Shown here in pieces: positions 25,751-33,836 of a DNA stretch of 64,000 nt (positions within the stretch are counted from its first letter, which is position 1; each line of letters begins with the position of its first letter). The notes under the pieces are model-generated. The model had not been told where the DNA came from, did no database searches, and saw nothing but the letters and a program-made list of their open reading frames with translations. A program made the position numbers and the translations under genes. This DNA comes from Intestinimonas sp052065695 (GTDB lineage Bacteria; Bacillota; Clostridia; Oscillospirales; Oscillospiraceae). The stretch spans positions 1-64,000 of the forward strand of contig NZ_JBQHTM010000006.1 in the NCBI RefSeq assembly GCF_052065695.1, written 5' to 3'.

Positions 25751-26227
25751 ATGTTTCAGATAGGAGATAAGATCGTCCATCCGATGCATGGTGCCGGCGT
25801 GATCGACAGCATCGTCAGCAAAAAGGTCAACGGCGTGGTGCGGGACTACTATATTCTAAAGCTGCCAGTGGGGGGCATGCTAGTCATGATACCCACCGAG
25901 CACACGGAGGAGATCGGGGTGCGGCCCGTAGTGGATCGGGACGCGGCCGACCGGATCATTGCGGCTATGCCAAACATCAAGGTAGACATGACCCAGAATT
26001 GGAATCGCCGCTATCGGGAGAACATGCTCCGGATCAAGAGTGGGGACCTGATGGAGGTTGCCCGGGTGGTGAAGGGCCTGATGCTCCGGGACGAGGACCG
26101 GGGGCTCTCCACGGGGGAACGGAAGATGCTCCACTCAGCCAAGCAGATCCTCATATCCGAGCTGGTTCTTTCCCAGGATGCCAGTTATGAGGATGTGGAG
26201 AAGCGTATCAACACCGCTCTGAGCTGA
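25751..26227 (+). CDS. CarD/CdnL-like RNA polymerase-binding regulator
   Basis: 158 residues. The N-terminal Tudor-like RNA-polymerase-interacting domain is seen in MFQIGDKIVHPMHGAGVID and YYILKLPVGGMLVMIPTE (about residues 1-60). The helical C-terminal domain follows, ending LSTGERKMLHSAKQILISELVLSQ. CarD proteins bind the RNAP beta subunit and modulate open-complex stability. It starts at ATG 25751 with AAGGAGGTG upstream; an in-frame longer reading includes the promoter and is rejected. The neighbours ispD-ispF are as in many Firmicutes. A terminator follows, so it is probably expressed at higher level than ispDF. Confidence 0.9.
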   Translation: MFQIGDKIVHPMHGAGVIDSIVSKKVNGVVRDYYILKLPVGGMLVMIPTEHTEEIGVRPVVDRDAADRIIAAMPNIKVDMTQNWNRRYRENMLRIKSGDLMEVARVVKGLMLRDEDRGLSTGERKMLHSAKQILISELVLSQDASYEDVEKRINTALS

Positions 26228-26241
26228 CCGCCCGACAGATC

Positions 26242-26267
26242 AAAAAGGAGCCGAAAGGCTCCTTTTT
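26242..26267 (+). terminator. Terminator after carD
   Basis: AAAAAGGAGCC pairs with GGCTCCTTTTT around a GAAA tetraloop. Confidence 0.92.
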
Positions 26268-26314
26268 GTGGCGGAAGGAGACTCATCGCCCCACTGGAAA
26301 GGAGTGTTCCCATC

Positions 26315-27043
26315 ATGCCTATCTTTGGCTCATTGCGGAAGCGACGTCCGGCTGCGCCGTTCTGCACCGCTGTGGTACCTGCCGCCGGCTCCTCCACCCG
26401 CATGGAGGGTCAGGATAAAATGCTTTTGGAGCTGGGAGACCGTCCGGTACTGGTTCGGACCCTCCAGGCTTTGGAGGCCTGTGTCTTGATCCATGAGATT
26501 GTGGTAGTGACCCGTGAGGACCTAGTGGTACCGGTAAGCCGCCTGTGCCGGGATTTTGGCCTGGAGAAGGTCACCAAGGTGGTGACCGGAGGCGCTACCC
26601 GTACCCTGTCGGTACTAGCCGGTATCCGGTCGGCCAGCCCGGAGGCTGAACTCATCGCCGTCCACGATGGTGCCCGGCCCTTTGTCACCCAGGAGCTGCT
26701 GGAAGAGGTCATTCGGAAGGCGGCGGAGTGTGGTGCGGCGGCGCCAGCAGTGCCGGTGACCGATACAGTCAAGCGTGCAAAAGACGGTGTGGTGGAGGAG
26801 ACCCTTGACCGAGAGACCCTCTTCGCCATTCAAACACCCCAAGTCTTCGAGTCATCTCTTCTGAAGGCAGCCCTCCAGAAGGCGGAGGAGGATGGTGTCA
26901 CCCTCACTGACGACTGTGCCGCTGTGGAACGCCTGGGCATGCGGATCTTCCTCACCAAAGGAGACCGGGCCAATTTGAAGCTAACCACCCCCACGGACCT
27001 AGACCTGGGGTTGGGCATTTTGATGGGAAGGGGCGAAGCGTAG
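26315..27043 (+). CDS. ispD: 2-C-methyl-D-erythritol 4-phosphate cytidylyltransferase
   Basis: 242 residues. It makes CDP-ME in the MEP pathway. The CTP-binding start VVPAAGSSTRMEGQDKMLLEL has S where most family members have G in AAGxGxRM. VHDGARPFV, PVTDTVKRA and QTPQVFESSLL are the other marks. The first 15 residues (MPIFGSLRKRRPAAP) are an extra basic N-terminus. The stop shares its last base with the GTG start of ispF, so the two are coupled; with ispH at 23609, three MEP genes lie within 4 kb. Confidence 0.94.
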   Translation: MPIFGSLRKRRPAAPFCTAVVPAAGSSTRMEGQDKMLLELGDRPVLVRTLQALEACVLIHEIVVVTREDLVVPVSRLCRDFGLEKVTKVVTGGATRTLSVLAGIRSASPEAELIAVHDGARPFVTQELLEEVIRKAAECGAAAPAVPVTDTVKRAKDGVVEETLDRETLFAIQTPQVFESSLLKAALQKAEEDGVTLTDDCAAVERLGMRIFLTKGDRANLKLTTPTDLDLGLGILMGRGEA

Positions 27044-27525
27044 TGGCAGAGCTGCGGATTGGGCACGGCTATGATGTCCACCGACTGACAGCAGGACGTA
27101 GGCTCATCCTTGGCGGGGTGGATATTCCGTGGGAGGAGGGACTGTTAGGGCACTCCGATGCTGATGTTCTCACCCACGCGGTGATGGATGCTTTGCTGGG
27201 TGCGGCGGGGTTGGGAGACATCGGAAAGCTTTTCCCTGACAATGACCCGGCCTTTGCCGGGATCTCCAGCCTGGTGTTGCTGGACCGGGTGTGCGACTGC
27301 CTTCGGAAGGAGGGCTGGCAGGTGGGTAACGTGGACGCCACCATCGTGGCCCAGCGACCCAAGCTGGCCGGACATATCCCCCAGATGAGGCAGAACCTGG
27401 CCCTCCATATGGGGGTGCCTCAGGAGCAGGTGAATGTGAAGGCTACCACCGAGGAAGGACTGGGCTTCACCGGCACCGGACAGGGCATGGCAGCCCATGC
27501 CGTGACCCTGTTAGAGCGGATATAA
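27043..27525 (+). CDS. ispF: 2-C-methyl-D-erythritol 2,4-cyclodiphosphate synthase
   Basis: 160 residues, the normal size of this trimeric zinc enzyme, which acts directly after IspE in the MEP pathway. RIGHGYDVHRL supplies the Asp and His ligands and GHSDADVLTHAVMDALLGAAGLGDIG supplies the third. KATTEEGLGFTGTGQGMAAHAV ends the protein as in the family. It starts at GTG 27043 and is followed by a terminator. Confidence 0.96.
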   Translation: MAELRIGHGYDVHRLTAGRRLILGGVDIPWEEGLLGHSDADVLTHAVMDALLGAAGLGDIGKLFPDNDPAFAGISSLVLLDRVCDCLRKEGWQVGNVDATIVAQRPKLAGHIPQMRQNLALHMGVPQEQVNVKATTEEGLGFTGTGQGMAAHAVTLLERI

Positions 27526-27534
27526 AGAGACAAG

Positions 27535-27571
27535 GGACCGGAGCCTTATGACAGAGGGCTCCGGTCCTTTT
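27535..27571 (+). terminator. Terminator after ispF
   Basis: GGACCGGAGCC (27535-27545) pairs with GGCTCCGGTCC (27557-27567), followed by TTTT. Confidence 0.9.
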
Positions 27572-27624
27572 GTCTGGTGTCCTCTGAGGGCTGGCAGACA
27601 TAGAATGCCCCAGAGAGGAGCGTA

Positions 27625-27885
27625 ATGCCTATGGTCTATTATCTCATCGTCTGTCGCTCGCTGACCTATGCCCAGCGGACGGCGGCCGTGCTGGAGCGGG
27701 GCGGAATCACTGGAGTGGTCCTTCGGGCGCCCAAATCCATTGTAGGGGAGGGCTGCGGGTACGCGGTGAAGGTGTCGGAGCGCCGGCTGGCCCAGGCCCT
27801 GGTGCTGCTCAACCGGGCGGAGCTGCGGCCCAAGGGGATCTATATCGCGGAGTCGGACGGCAGCTACCGCCAGGTGGGGCCATGA
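27625..27885 (+). CDS. DUF3343 putative Se/S carrier-like protein
   Basis: 86 residues: MPMVYYLIVCRSLTYAQRTA, then GITGVVLRAPKSIVGEGCGYAVKV. This is the DUF3343 pattern, with a conserved cysteine (GEGCGYAV) preceded by a basic and proline-rich loop. The family is annotated as putative Se/S carrier because it co-occurs with NifS-like enzymes and selenium genes; no mechanism is established. ATG 27625 or 27631 can be the start. It overlaps the next gene, a cysteine desulfurase homologue, by four bases, strong support for a joint role in sulfur or selenium delivery. Confidence 0.85.
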   Translation: MPMVYYLIVCRSLTYAQRTAAVLERGGITGVVLRAPKSIVGEGCGYAVKVSERRLAQALVLLNRAELRPKGIYIAESDGSYRQVGP

Positions 27886-29006
27886 TCTATCTGGACTCCG
27901 CTGCCACCACCCTTCAAAAGCCGCCGGCGGTGGCCAGAGCGGCGGCCAGTGCCATGAGCCGTATGGCCAGTCCTGGTCGGGGCGGCTATCCCGCCGCTAT
28001 GGCGGCGGCTGATACCATTTTCACCTGCCGGGAGACCGCCGCCCGGCTTTTTCACGTACCGGAGCCAGACCAAGTAGTGCTCACCATGAACGCCACTCAC
28101 GGCCTCAATCTGGCCATCAAGACTTTGGTTGCTCCAGGAGATACGGTACTCATTTCTGGGTATGAGCACAACGCTGTCACACGCCCACTGGCCGCCATCG
28201 CCAATATGACGGTGAAGGTGGCCGATGCTCCGCTGTTTCAGCCGGAGGCCATGGTTGAGCGGTTCCAGGCACTACTGACTCCAGAGGTATCCTGCGTCAT
28301 CTGCACCCATGTCTCCAATGTCTTCGGATACGTGCTGCCGGTGGAAGCGATCGCCGCTCTGTGCCGTGAGCAGAGGATTCCGTTCATCCTGGACGCCTCC
28401 CAGTCTGCCGGTACGCTGCCCGTTTCCCTCGAGGAGTTGGGAGCCGCCTTTATCGCCATGCCGGGTCACAAGGGCCTCTATGGGCCCCAGGGTACTGGAC
28501 TTCTGCTGTGTGCACAACCGGGACGGCCTTTGATAGAAGGGGGAACCGGGTCCCTCTCCATGCTCCAGGAGATGCCTGATTTCCTGCCCGACCGGCTGGA
28601 ACCGGGCACCCACAACGTCCCAGGTGCCGCTGGGCTGCTGGAAGGATTGCGGTTCGTAGCACGCAAAGGTCCAGCACACATCCTGACGCACGAGCGTCGC
28701 CTGGCCGCCCAATGTGCCCATGCACTGACGCATTTGGAAGGAGTCACTGTCTACGCCGCGCCCCGGCTGGCTCATCAGGCGGGCGTGGTTTCCTTCCGGG
28801 TGGAGGGCATGGACTGCGAGGAGGTGGGAGCCCGGCTTGCCAAGCAGGGAATCGCCGTCCGGTCCGGCCTCCACTGTGCCCCTCTGGCCCACCGCACTGC
28901 GGGCACCCTGGAGACGGGGACAGTACGGGCCAGTTTTTCCGCTTTCAATACACCCGGAGAGGTCTCCGCCCTTGTCCGGGCAGTGAGCCGACTCCGGGCA
29001 CGCTGA
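27882..29006 (+). CDS. Aminotransferase class V: cysteine desulfurase / selenocysteine lyase-like
   Basis: 374 residues. It has the fold-type I PLP pattern: start MIYLDSAATTLQKP, ATHGLNLAIKTL, D171 in DASQSAGTLP, and the PLP lysine K197 in MPGHKGLYGPQGTGLL. The catalytic-cysteine loop is RSGLHCAPLAHR near residue 330. A short, tight loop is typical of the Csd/SufS-like group, and the family next to DUF3343 is often named cysteine desulfurase or selenocysteine lyase. No IscU or SufU scaffold gene is adjacent, so general Fe-S assembly is less likely than S or Se transfer through the DUF3343 partner. Confidence 0.88.
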   Translation: MIYLDSAATTLQKPPAVARAAASAMSRMASPGRGGYPAAMAAADTIFTCRETAARLFHVPEPDQVVLTMNATHGLNLAIKTLVAPGDTVLISGYEHNAVTRPLAAIANMTVKVADAPLFQPEAMVERFQALLTPEVSCVICTHVSNVFGYVLPVEAIAALCREQRIPFILDASQSAGTLPVSLEELGAAFIAMPGHKGLYGPQGTGLLLCAQPGRPLIEGGTGSLSMLQEMPDFLPDRLEPGTHNVPGAAGLLEGLRFVARKGPAHILTHERRLAAQCAHALTHLEGVTVYAAPRLAHQAGVVSFRVEGMDCEEVGARLAKQGIAVRSGLHCAPLAHRTAGTLETGTVRASFSAFNTPGEVSALVRAVSRLRAR

Positions 29007-29017
29007 ACATGTCCCGC

Positions 29018-29066
29018 CGTGCGAGGACCGCGGTTTCTCCGCCGCGCGCCCTCGCACGCTTTTTTT
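29018..29066 (+). terminator. Terminator after the desulfurase gene
   Basis: CGTGCGAGG (29018-29026) pairs with CCTCGCACG (29050-29058), with an inner GC-rich hairpin and a run of T at 29060-29066. Confidence 0.88.
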
Positions 29067-29112
29067 CGTCCATTTTTGAGAGAAGTTCAGGGAAATTTAA
29101 TAGGTGGAGTCC

Positions 29113-29141
29113 TTGCCATTTGCCGGTGGATACAGTATAAT
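29113..29141 (+). promoter_or_regulatory. Promoter for cdaA-cdaR
   Basis: TTGCCA (29113-29118), 17 bases, perfect TATAAT (29136-29141). Confidence 0.82.
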
Positions 29142-29208
29142 ATTTGAAATGGGCGGGAGGTTATTGTGCCCGACCCTGGGCCATTTTTATATATGGGAGA
29201 TAATGGAA

Positions 29209-30093
29209 ATGACGGACATCTTTCAGAGGGTGTATCATTACATCCTGACCTTTAACATTTCCATATTCGATATCGTGGATGTGACCATCATTTCGGTGAT
29301 TATTTACCGGGTGCTCATGATGGTCCGACGGAGTCGGGCAGCACAGGTAGCCAAGGCTATTCTGTTGCTGTTGGCTGCTCTTGTGGTGTCCTCGGTGCTT
29401 CAGCTGCGTGTCATCAATTTCTTCCTCTCCCATATGGTGGCGATGGGAATGCTGGCGCTCATTGTCGTGTTCCAGCCGGAGATCCGCCGATTTTTGGAGC
29501 AGCTGGGCAGTACTACCCTGGGCGACATGTTCAGCAGGGAGGAGGCCCCCCCGGAGGTGGAGGAGGCGATCTCGCAGACCGTCCAGGCCTATGCTTCTCT
29601 CTCTCGGGATAAAGTAGGTGCTCTGATGGTCTTTGAGCGCAAAGTGCCTCTAGATGACATTATTAAGACAGGTACTGCCTTGGACTCAACTGTAGCAGCA
29701 GAGCTTCTCAAAAACCTCTTTTGGAACAAGGCGCCCCTCCATGACGGCGCTGTCATCGTCCGGAACGGGCATATTGTGGGCGCGGGCTGTGTGCTTCCTT
29801 TGTCCGGAAATACCAATTTGTCCCGGGACCTTGGTATGCGCCATCGGGCTGGTATCGGCATGAGTGAGAATTCCGATGCCGTGGTGGCCATTGTCTCGGA
29901 GGAAACCGGCTCCATCTCCGTGGCCGTCAATGGAATGCTCAAGCGGCATCTGGCTCCGGAGACCCTGGAACGGCTGCTGCGTAACGAGTTGCTGCCCAAG
30001 GAGGACACCTCCGGTTCTTCCAATAAGTTCTCCGCCCTATTCAAGTCGAAAAAAGGTGACAAAAACGATGGGGAAGAAGTTCACGGAAAGTAA
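29209..30093 (+). CDS. cdaA: Diadenylate cyclase CdaA
   Basis: 294 residues. It makes c-di-AMP from two ATP at the membrane. Three hydrophobic helices in about the first 80 residues are followed by the DAC domain with DGAVIV and GMRHRAGIGMSE (RHR motif), the two catalytic signatures. The start chosen is ATG 29209 behind GGGAGA, giving MTDIFQRVYHYIL; an ATG two codons earlier is possible. It overlaps cdaR, its usual regulator, by 26 bases. glmM, which normally comes third in this operon in Bacilli, is not here. Confidence 0.95.
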   Translation: MTDIFQRVYHYILTFNISIFDIVDVTIISVIIYRVLMMVRRSRAAQVAKAILLLLAALVVSSVLQLRVINFFLSHMVAMGMLALIVVFQPEIRRFLEQLGSTTLGDMFSREEAPPEVEEAISQTVQAYASLSRDKVGALMVFERKVPLDDIIKTGTALDSTVAAELLKNLFWNKAPLHDGAVIVRNGHIVGAGCVLPLSGNTNLSRDLGMRHRAGIGMSENSDAVVAIVSEETGSISVAVNGMLKRHLAPETLERLLRNELLPKEDTSGSSNKFSALFKSKKGDKNDGEEVHGK

Positions 30094-31354
30094 AATCTTC
30101 AATATCATCCTGTCCATCCTCATCGCTCTGGGACTGTGGGCCTATGTGACAGCCAGTGTGACCGACGTGGGTGAATCCACCGTGCGCAGTATTCCAGTGA
30201 CGGTGGTGGGGGAGGAGGCCCTGAACGCCAAGGGCTTGATGATCGACCCCAATACCAAACTCACTGTCAGCGCTCGGGTCAGCGGAAATCGAAGCCTGCT
30301 GGTAAGCATGGCCTCTAATCCAAGCGAATATTTCAGTGCCACCATCAATGTGGCCGAGATCACCGAACCCGGGACCTATGATCTCAGCTGTACCATCACC
30401 CCGGAATTTACTTCACTCACATCTACTGGGGTGCGGGTGATGGATCAGGAGGGTAAGACCATCCAGGTCACGGTTACCCGACTCATGTCCAAGACGGTAG
30501 AGGTCAGGGGTGTCTTTAAGGGCACGGTGGATGAGGACAATAACTACCGGGCCAACCCAGTGGAGGTCACGCCGGGTACCATCAAGGTCCAGGGGCCCGA
30601 GTCCTTGGTTAATCAGGTGGAGTACGCCCAGGTCACCATTACGGGCGACAATCTCACTAAGACCTATACTGGTGAGTTGGGATTCCAGCTCATGACCGCT
30701 GACGGTGAGGTGGTAGACGACGATGATCTTACCACCAACGTGAATACGGTGAGCGTGGTCATGCCGGTGGTCAAAACTATGGAAGTCCCGCTGAGCGTGG
30801 AGTACGTCTATGGCGGCGGTATCACCGAGGATAACTTTGAACGTTACGTGACGGTGGATATCCAGCCCTCCACCATCCAGGTTTCTGGCGACGAAGTCGA
30901 CGTATCTTACCTGGAGGGCAAGACCATCACCATTGGCAAAATCGACCTATCCCAGGTGGTTCAGGATCAGCAGGAATTTGTATTCCCCATTGAACTCACG
31001 CCGGAATTGAGTAATGACAGTGGCATTACCCAGGCCACAGTTACCGTTACCATCCGCGGCTTGGAAACCAAAACGGTGGAAACTTCCAATATTGATATCA
31101 TCAACACGCCGGAAGGATTTACTGCTGATGCAGTGACCCAGTCCCTCCAGGTGAAGGTCAGAGGTCCTGCCGATGCGCTGGATACCGTGGAGGGCTATCA
31201 AATCCGGGTGGTGGTGGATCTGGAGGGTCAGAACCTGCGGCAAGCTCAGTTCCCCTTCACGCCTAAGATTTACTTGGATGGTGACAGCCGCTGCGGTGTG
31301 GTCAGTCCCGGCAGCAACGGGTACATCGTCGTGGTCAATATCCAGTCACAATAG
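30068..31354 (+). CDS. cdaR: CdaR / YbbR-domain regulator of diadenylate cyclase
   Basis: 428 residues: one N-terminal transmembrane helix (IFNIILSILIALGLWAYVTA), then four YbbR-type beta domains on the outside, visible as repeats of the pattern V-V-G-x-V ... P-x-T-I-x-V-x-G. CdaR binds CdaA and tunes its activity. The ATG at 30068 is chosen because it begins the conserved protein inside the end of cdaA and follows AAAAAAGGTG; a longer in-frame reading would run through cdaA. rseC starts 14 bases later. Confidence 0.93.
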   Translation: MGKKFTESKIFNIILSILIALGLWAYVTASVTDVGESTVRSIPVTVVGEEALNAKGLMIDPNTKLTVSARVSGNRSLLVSMASNPSEYFSATINVAEITEPGTYDLSCTITPEFTSLTSTGVRVMDQEGKTIQVTVTRLMSKTVEVRGVFKGTVDEDNNYRANPVEVTPGTIKVQGPESLVNQVEYAQVTITGDNLTKTYTGELGFQLMTADGEVVDDDDLTTNVNTVSVVMPVVKTMEVPLSVEYVYGGGITEDNFERYVTVDIQPSTIQVSGDEVDVSYLEGKTITIGKIDLSQVVQDQQEFVFPIELTPELSNDSGITQATVTVTIRGLETKTVETSNIDIINTPEGFTADAVTQSLQVKVRGPADALDTVEGYQIRVVVDLEGQNLRQAQFPFTPKIYLDGDSRCGVVSPGSNGYIVVVNIQSQ

Positions 31355-31368
31355 GAGAGTCTTTCGTT

Positions 31369-31788
31369 ATGACACAAACTGCGCAGATCAAACAGACCTT
31401 TCCAAACGGCACCGCCGAGGTAGCGGTGATCCGGCAGGGCGCATGCGCCCATAACTGCTCTGAGTGTGGCGGCTGCATGACGGCGGCCCAACCCACAGTC
31501 ACCGCTCTGGCTGAAAACACCGTGGATGCCAAGGTGGGTGAGCTGGTGGTGGTGGAGACGGAGAATTCCCAGCTCATGGGTATCATTGCCTTTGTCTATC
31601 TGGTACCCATGGTGTTGTTGGTAGCCGGCTATCTGGTGGCTCAGGCCTTTGGTCTCACTCAGGGCTGGTGCATCCTGGCTGGCGCTGCCGCCTTCGCCGT
31701 CAGCGTGCTGCTCATCATCGCCTTGGATCGCAGGGTAAAGCGTCGCAAGTCCCTTCAGTTCCGCATCGTGGCTCGCAAAGAGGGCTGA
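31369..31788 (+). CDS. SoxR-reducing system / RseC family protein
   Basis: 139 residues. An N-terminal cysteine cluster (C26, C30, C33, C36, in ACAHNCSECGGC) and a small beta domain precede two transmembrane helices (about residues 70-112) and a basic cytoplasmic end. This is the RseC/MucC architecture. In Proteobacteria such proteins sit with SoxR-reducing and Rnf-like systems; in Clostridia their role is not established. The cysteines suggest a metal or Fe-S site. Its stop shares a base with the next start (TGATG). Confidence 0.86.
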   Translation: MTQTAQIKQTFPNGTAEVAVIRQGACAHNCSECGGCMTAAQPTVTALAENTVDAKVGELVVVETENSQLMGIIAFVYLVPMVLLVAGYLVAQAFGLTQGWCILAGAAAFAVSVLLIIALDRRVKRRKSLQFRIVARKEG

Positions 31789-32663
31789 TGTTCGGCTATG
31801 TAGTCCCTCTCAAGGGGGAACTAAAAGTCCGGGAACTGGACGCATACCAGGGGATTTATTGCGGCCTGTGTCACACTCTGGGTCGGCGGTACGGCTTTTT
31901 TCCAAGGCTGCTTCTCAATTACGACTTCGCTTTTCTGGCCATGGTTTTAGCCCAGCCGGGCGAGACGGTAGGACTGGAGCGGCGGCGGTGTGTGGCCTGT
32001 CCCCTTTGGGGAAAACAGGTCTGCCCATCCCGACCTGGACTGGATACGGCGGCTGATGAAAGTATCATCCTCACTTATTGGAAGCTGCGTGACAGTGTAG
32101 CTGACCGGGGATTTTTCCGGGGACTGCCTGCTCGATTGCTGAGCCTATTGCTTCGTCCGGCCTATCGGAAGGCCGCTCTGAGGCGGCCGGACTTTGACCG
32201 GCAGACAGTGGCCTGCCTGGAGGAACTCCACATGCTGGAGAAGGACAAGTCCTCTTCCCTGGACCGGACAGCAGACACCTTCGCCCGTATTTTGGCAGCG
32301 GCGGCTCCAGCTACCGGTGAGGAGGTCCGGGACCGGGCTCTGGGCCAGATGCTCTACCACGTGGGCCGCTGGATCTATCTAGTGGATGCCTGGGATGACC
32401 TGGATGAAGACCGGAAATCGGGAAGCTACAATCCGTTGCTCCTGCGTTTCCCGGATGGGCCAGAGGCACACCGGGAGGAGGTCCTCCTGACGCTGCGGCA
32501 CTCGCTGAACCTAGCGGTGTCTGCCTGCAACCTTATAGATACCGGTCCATGGAACGGCATCATCATGAATATTCTGTGCCTGGGACTTCCCATGGTGGAG
32601 GAGGCCGTCTTCACCGGACAGTGGCGACGGCGCAAGAAAGAAAACAGGGAGAACAAGCTATGA
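31788..32663 (+). CDS. DUF5685 family protein
   Basis: 291 residues. It starts MFGYVVPLKGELKVRELDAY and has five cysteines in its first 80 residues: C25-x2-C28 (IYCGLCHTLG), C68-x2-C71 and C79 (CVACPLWGKQVC). The remainder is helical with an acidic DAWDDLDEDRKSGSYNP motif and no signal peptide. I recognise it as the DUF5685 family of Clostridia. Function is unknown; the cysteine pairs suggest metal binding. It is coupled by ATGA to a DnaJ-domain gene, a pairing I take as the best functional hint. Confidence 0.83.
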   Translation: MFGYVVPLKGELKVRELDAYQGIYCGLCHTLGRRYGFFPRLLLNYDFAFLAMVLAQPGETVGLERRRCVACPLWGKQVCPSRPGLDTAADESIILTYWKLRDSVADRGFFRGLPARLLSLLLRPAYRKAALRRPDFDRQTVACLEELHMLEKDKSSSLDRTADTFARILAAAAPATGEEVRDRALGQMLYHVGRWIYLVDAWDDLDEDRKSGSYNPLLLRFPDGPEAHREEVLLTLRHSLNLAVSACNLIDTGPWNGIIMNILCLGLPMVEEAVFTGQWRRRKKENRENKL

Positions 32664-33262
32664 ACGATCCTTACAGCGTGCTGGGCGTCAGCCCGGATGC
32701 CAGCGACGAGGAGATCAAGCGGGCCTACCGGGAGTTGGCCCGAAAGTATCATCCGGACAACTATCAGAATAACCCGCTGGCCGATTTGGCCGAGGAGAAG
32801 ATGAAGGCTATCAATGAGGCCTACGACGCCATCACGAAGCAGCGTTCCGGTCGGGGCGGCGGCGGATATCAGAGCGCTTACCAGCAGCAGAGTGGTTACC
32901 AGCGGCAAAGCCAGTCCGGTGGTTCCTCGGTGTACGCCCGCGCCCGGCAGGCCATCAATCTGGGCAACCTGGCCCAGGCGGAACAGCTGCTCCAGTCGGT
33001 GCCTGGACAGGATGCCGAGTGGCACTTCCTCATGGGCTCCATCGCCTACCGGAAGGGTTGGTTGGACGAGGCCATGCAGCAGTATCAAATGGCGTGCAAT
33101 ATGGACCCAGGCAATCTGGAGTACCGTCAGGCCTACAACATGATGCGGCAGGGCGGACAGTCCTACCGTCCCTACGGTTACACCACCGGAGGAATGGATT
33201 CCTGTGATTGCTGTACCACCCTTCTGTGTCTCAACTGCCTGTGCGGCGGGTGCGGAAACTGA
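32660..33262 (+). CDS. DnaJ-domain protein with a cysteine-rich tail
   Basis: 200 residues. The J domain covers about 1-65 with H31-P-D33 (YHPDNYQ), so it can stimulate an Hsp70. A Gly/Gln/Tyr-rich linker (about 65-90) leads to a helical, TPR-like pair (ARQAINLGNLAQAEQLLQSV; IAYRKGWLDEAMQQYQMACN). The last 20 residues hold seven cysteines (DSCDCCTTLLCLNCLCGGCG). There is no DnaJ-type zinc finger, so this is a specialised J protein. It overlaps DUF5685 by four bases and shares one base with the next gene. Confidence 0.88.
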   Translation: MNDPYSVLGVSPDASDEEIKRAYRELARKYHPDNYQNNPLADLAEEKMKAINEAYDAITKQRSGRGGGGYQSAYQQQSGYQRQSQSGGSSVYARARQAINLGNLAQAEQLLQSVPGQDAEWHFLMGSIAYRKGWLDEAMQQYQMACNMDPGNLEYRQAYNMMRQGGQSYRPYGYTTGGMDSCDCCTTLLCLNCLCGGCGN

Positions 33263-33798
33263 TGCGAGGACGGACACCGTATGCCGGAAAGCTGGCCCTG
33301 GCGGCCATGCTGACGGCCCTCTCCCTGGTGGTGCTGTGGGCGGCTGCCGTGGCGCCCTGGGGCCGGATCGGGCTGGTGGCTGTAGCCGGACTGATGCCGG
33401 CCGCCGCCGTTATCTCCGCCAGTCCGGCGGCAGGAGGGCTGTGCTGGGCGGGCACCTCGGTTCTGGCCCTGATCCTGCTGCCTAGTAAGGGCTGCGGGCT
33501 GCTTTACCTGATCTTTTTCGGCCTCTATCCACTGGTGAAATGGGTGGCTGAGCGCTTGCGGCGGTTGCCCTTGGAGCTGGTGGTGAAGCTGGCCTTTTTC
33601 AACGTCGCCCTCACCATACTGTGGTTTGGGTTCCGAGGCGTCTTCCTGTGGGGCATGCCACAGGCGGAGAAGCTGGGCTGGCTGCTCTATCCGGCTGGGA
33701 ACGTGGTATTCCTGGTTTATGACTACGGGTTCAGTAAGCTCATCGCTTTTTACGTCGCCCGGGTGGACTGGCCTATGCGCCGGGGCCGCGGTGGCTGA
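33262..33798 (+). CDS. Hypothetical polytopic membrane protein
   Basis: 178 residues starting at the ATG in TGATG after the DnaJ gene. A basic start (MRGRTPYAGKLAL) leads to about five hydrophobic helices, including TALSLVVLWAAAVAPWG and GLLYLIFFGLYPLVKWVAERL. I do not recognise it with certainty; it looks like the small family of ECF-type S-component-like or DUF membrane proteins, but no binding motif is visible. The coupling to the DUF5685-DnaJ pair suggests one operon. No ribosome-binding site better than GGCGGGTGCGG is seen. Confidence 0.75.
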   Translation: MRGRTPYAGKLALAAMLTALSLVVLWAAAVAPWGRIGLVAVAGLMPAAAVISASPAAGGLCWAGTSVLALILLPSKGCGLLYLIFFGLYPLVKWVAERLRRLPLELVVKLAFFNVALTILWFGFRGVFLWGMPQAEKLGWLLYPAGNVVFLVYDYGFSKLIAFYVARVDWPMRRGRGG

Positions 33799-33836
33799 TT
33801 GGAACAATAGAAGAGAGAAGAAAGGGGAGACCACCC

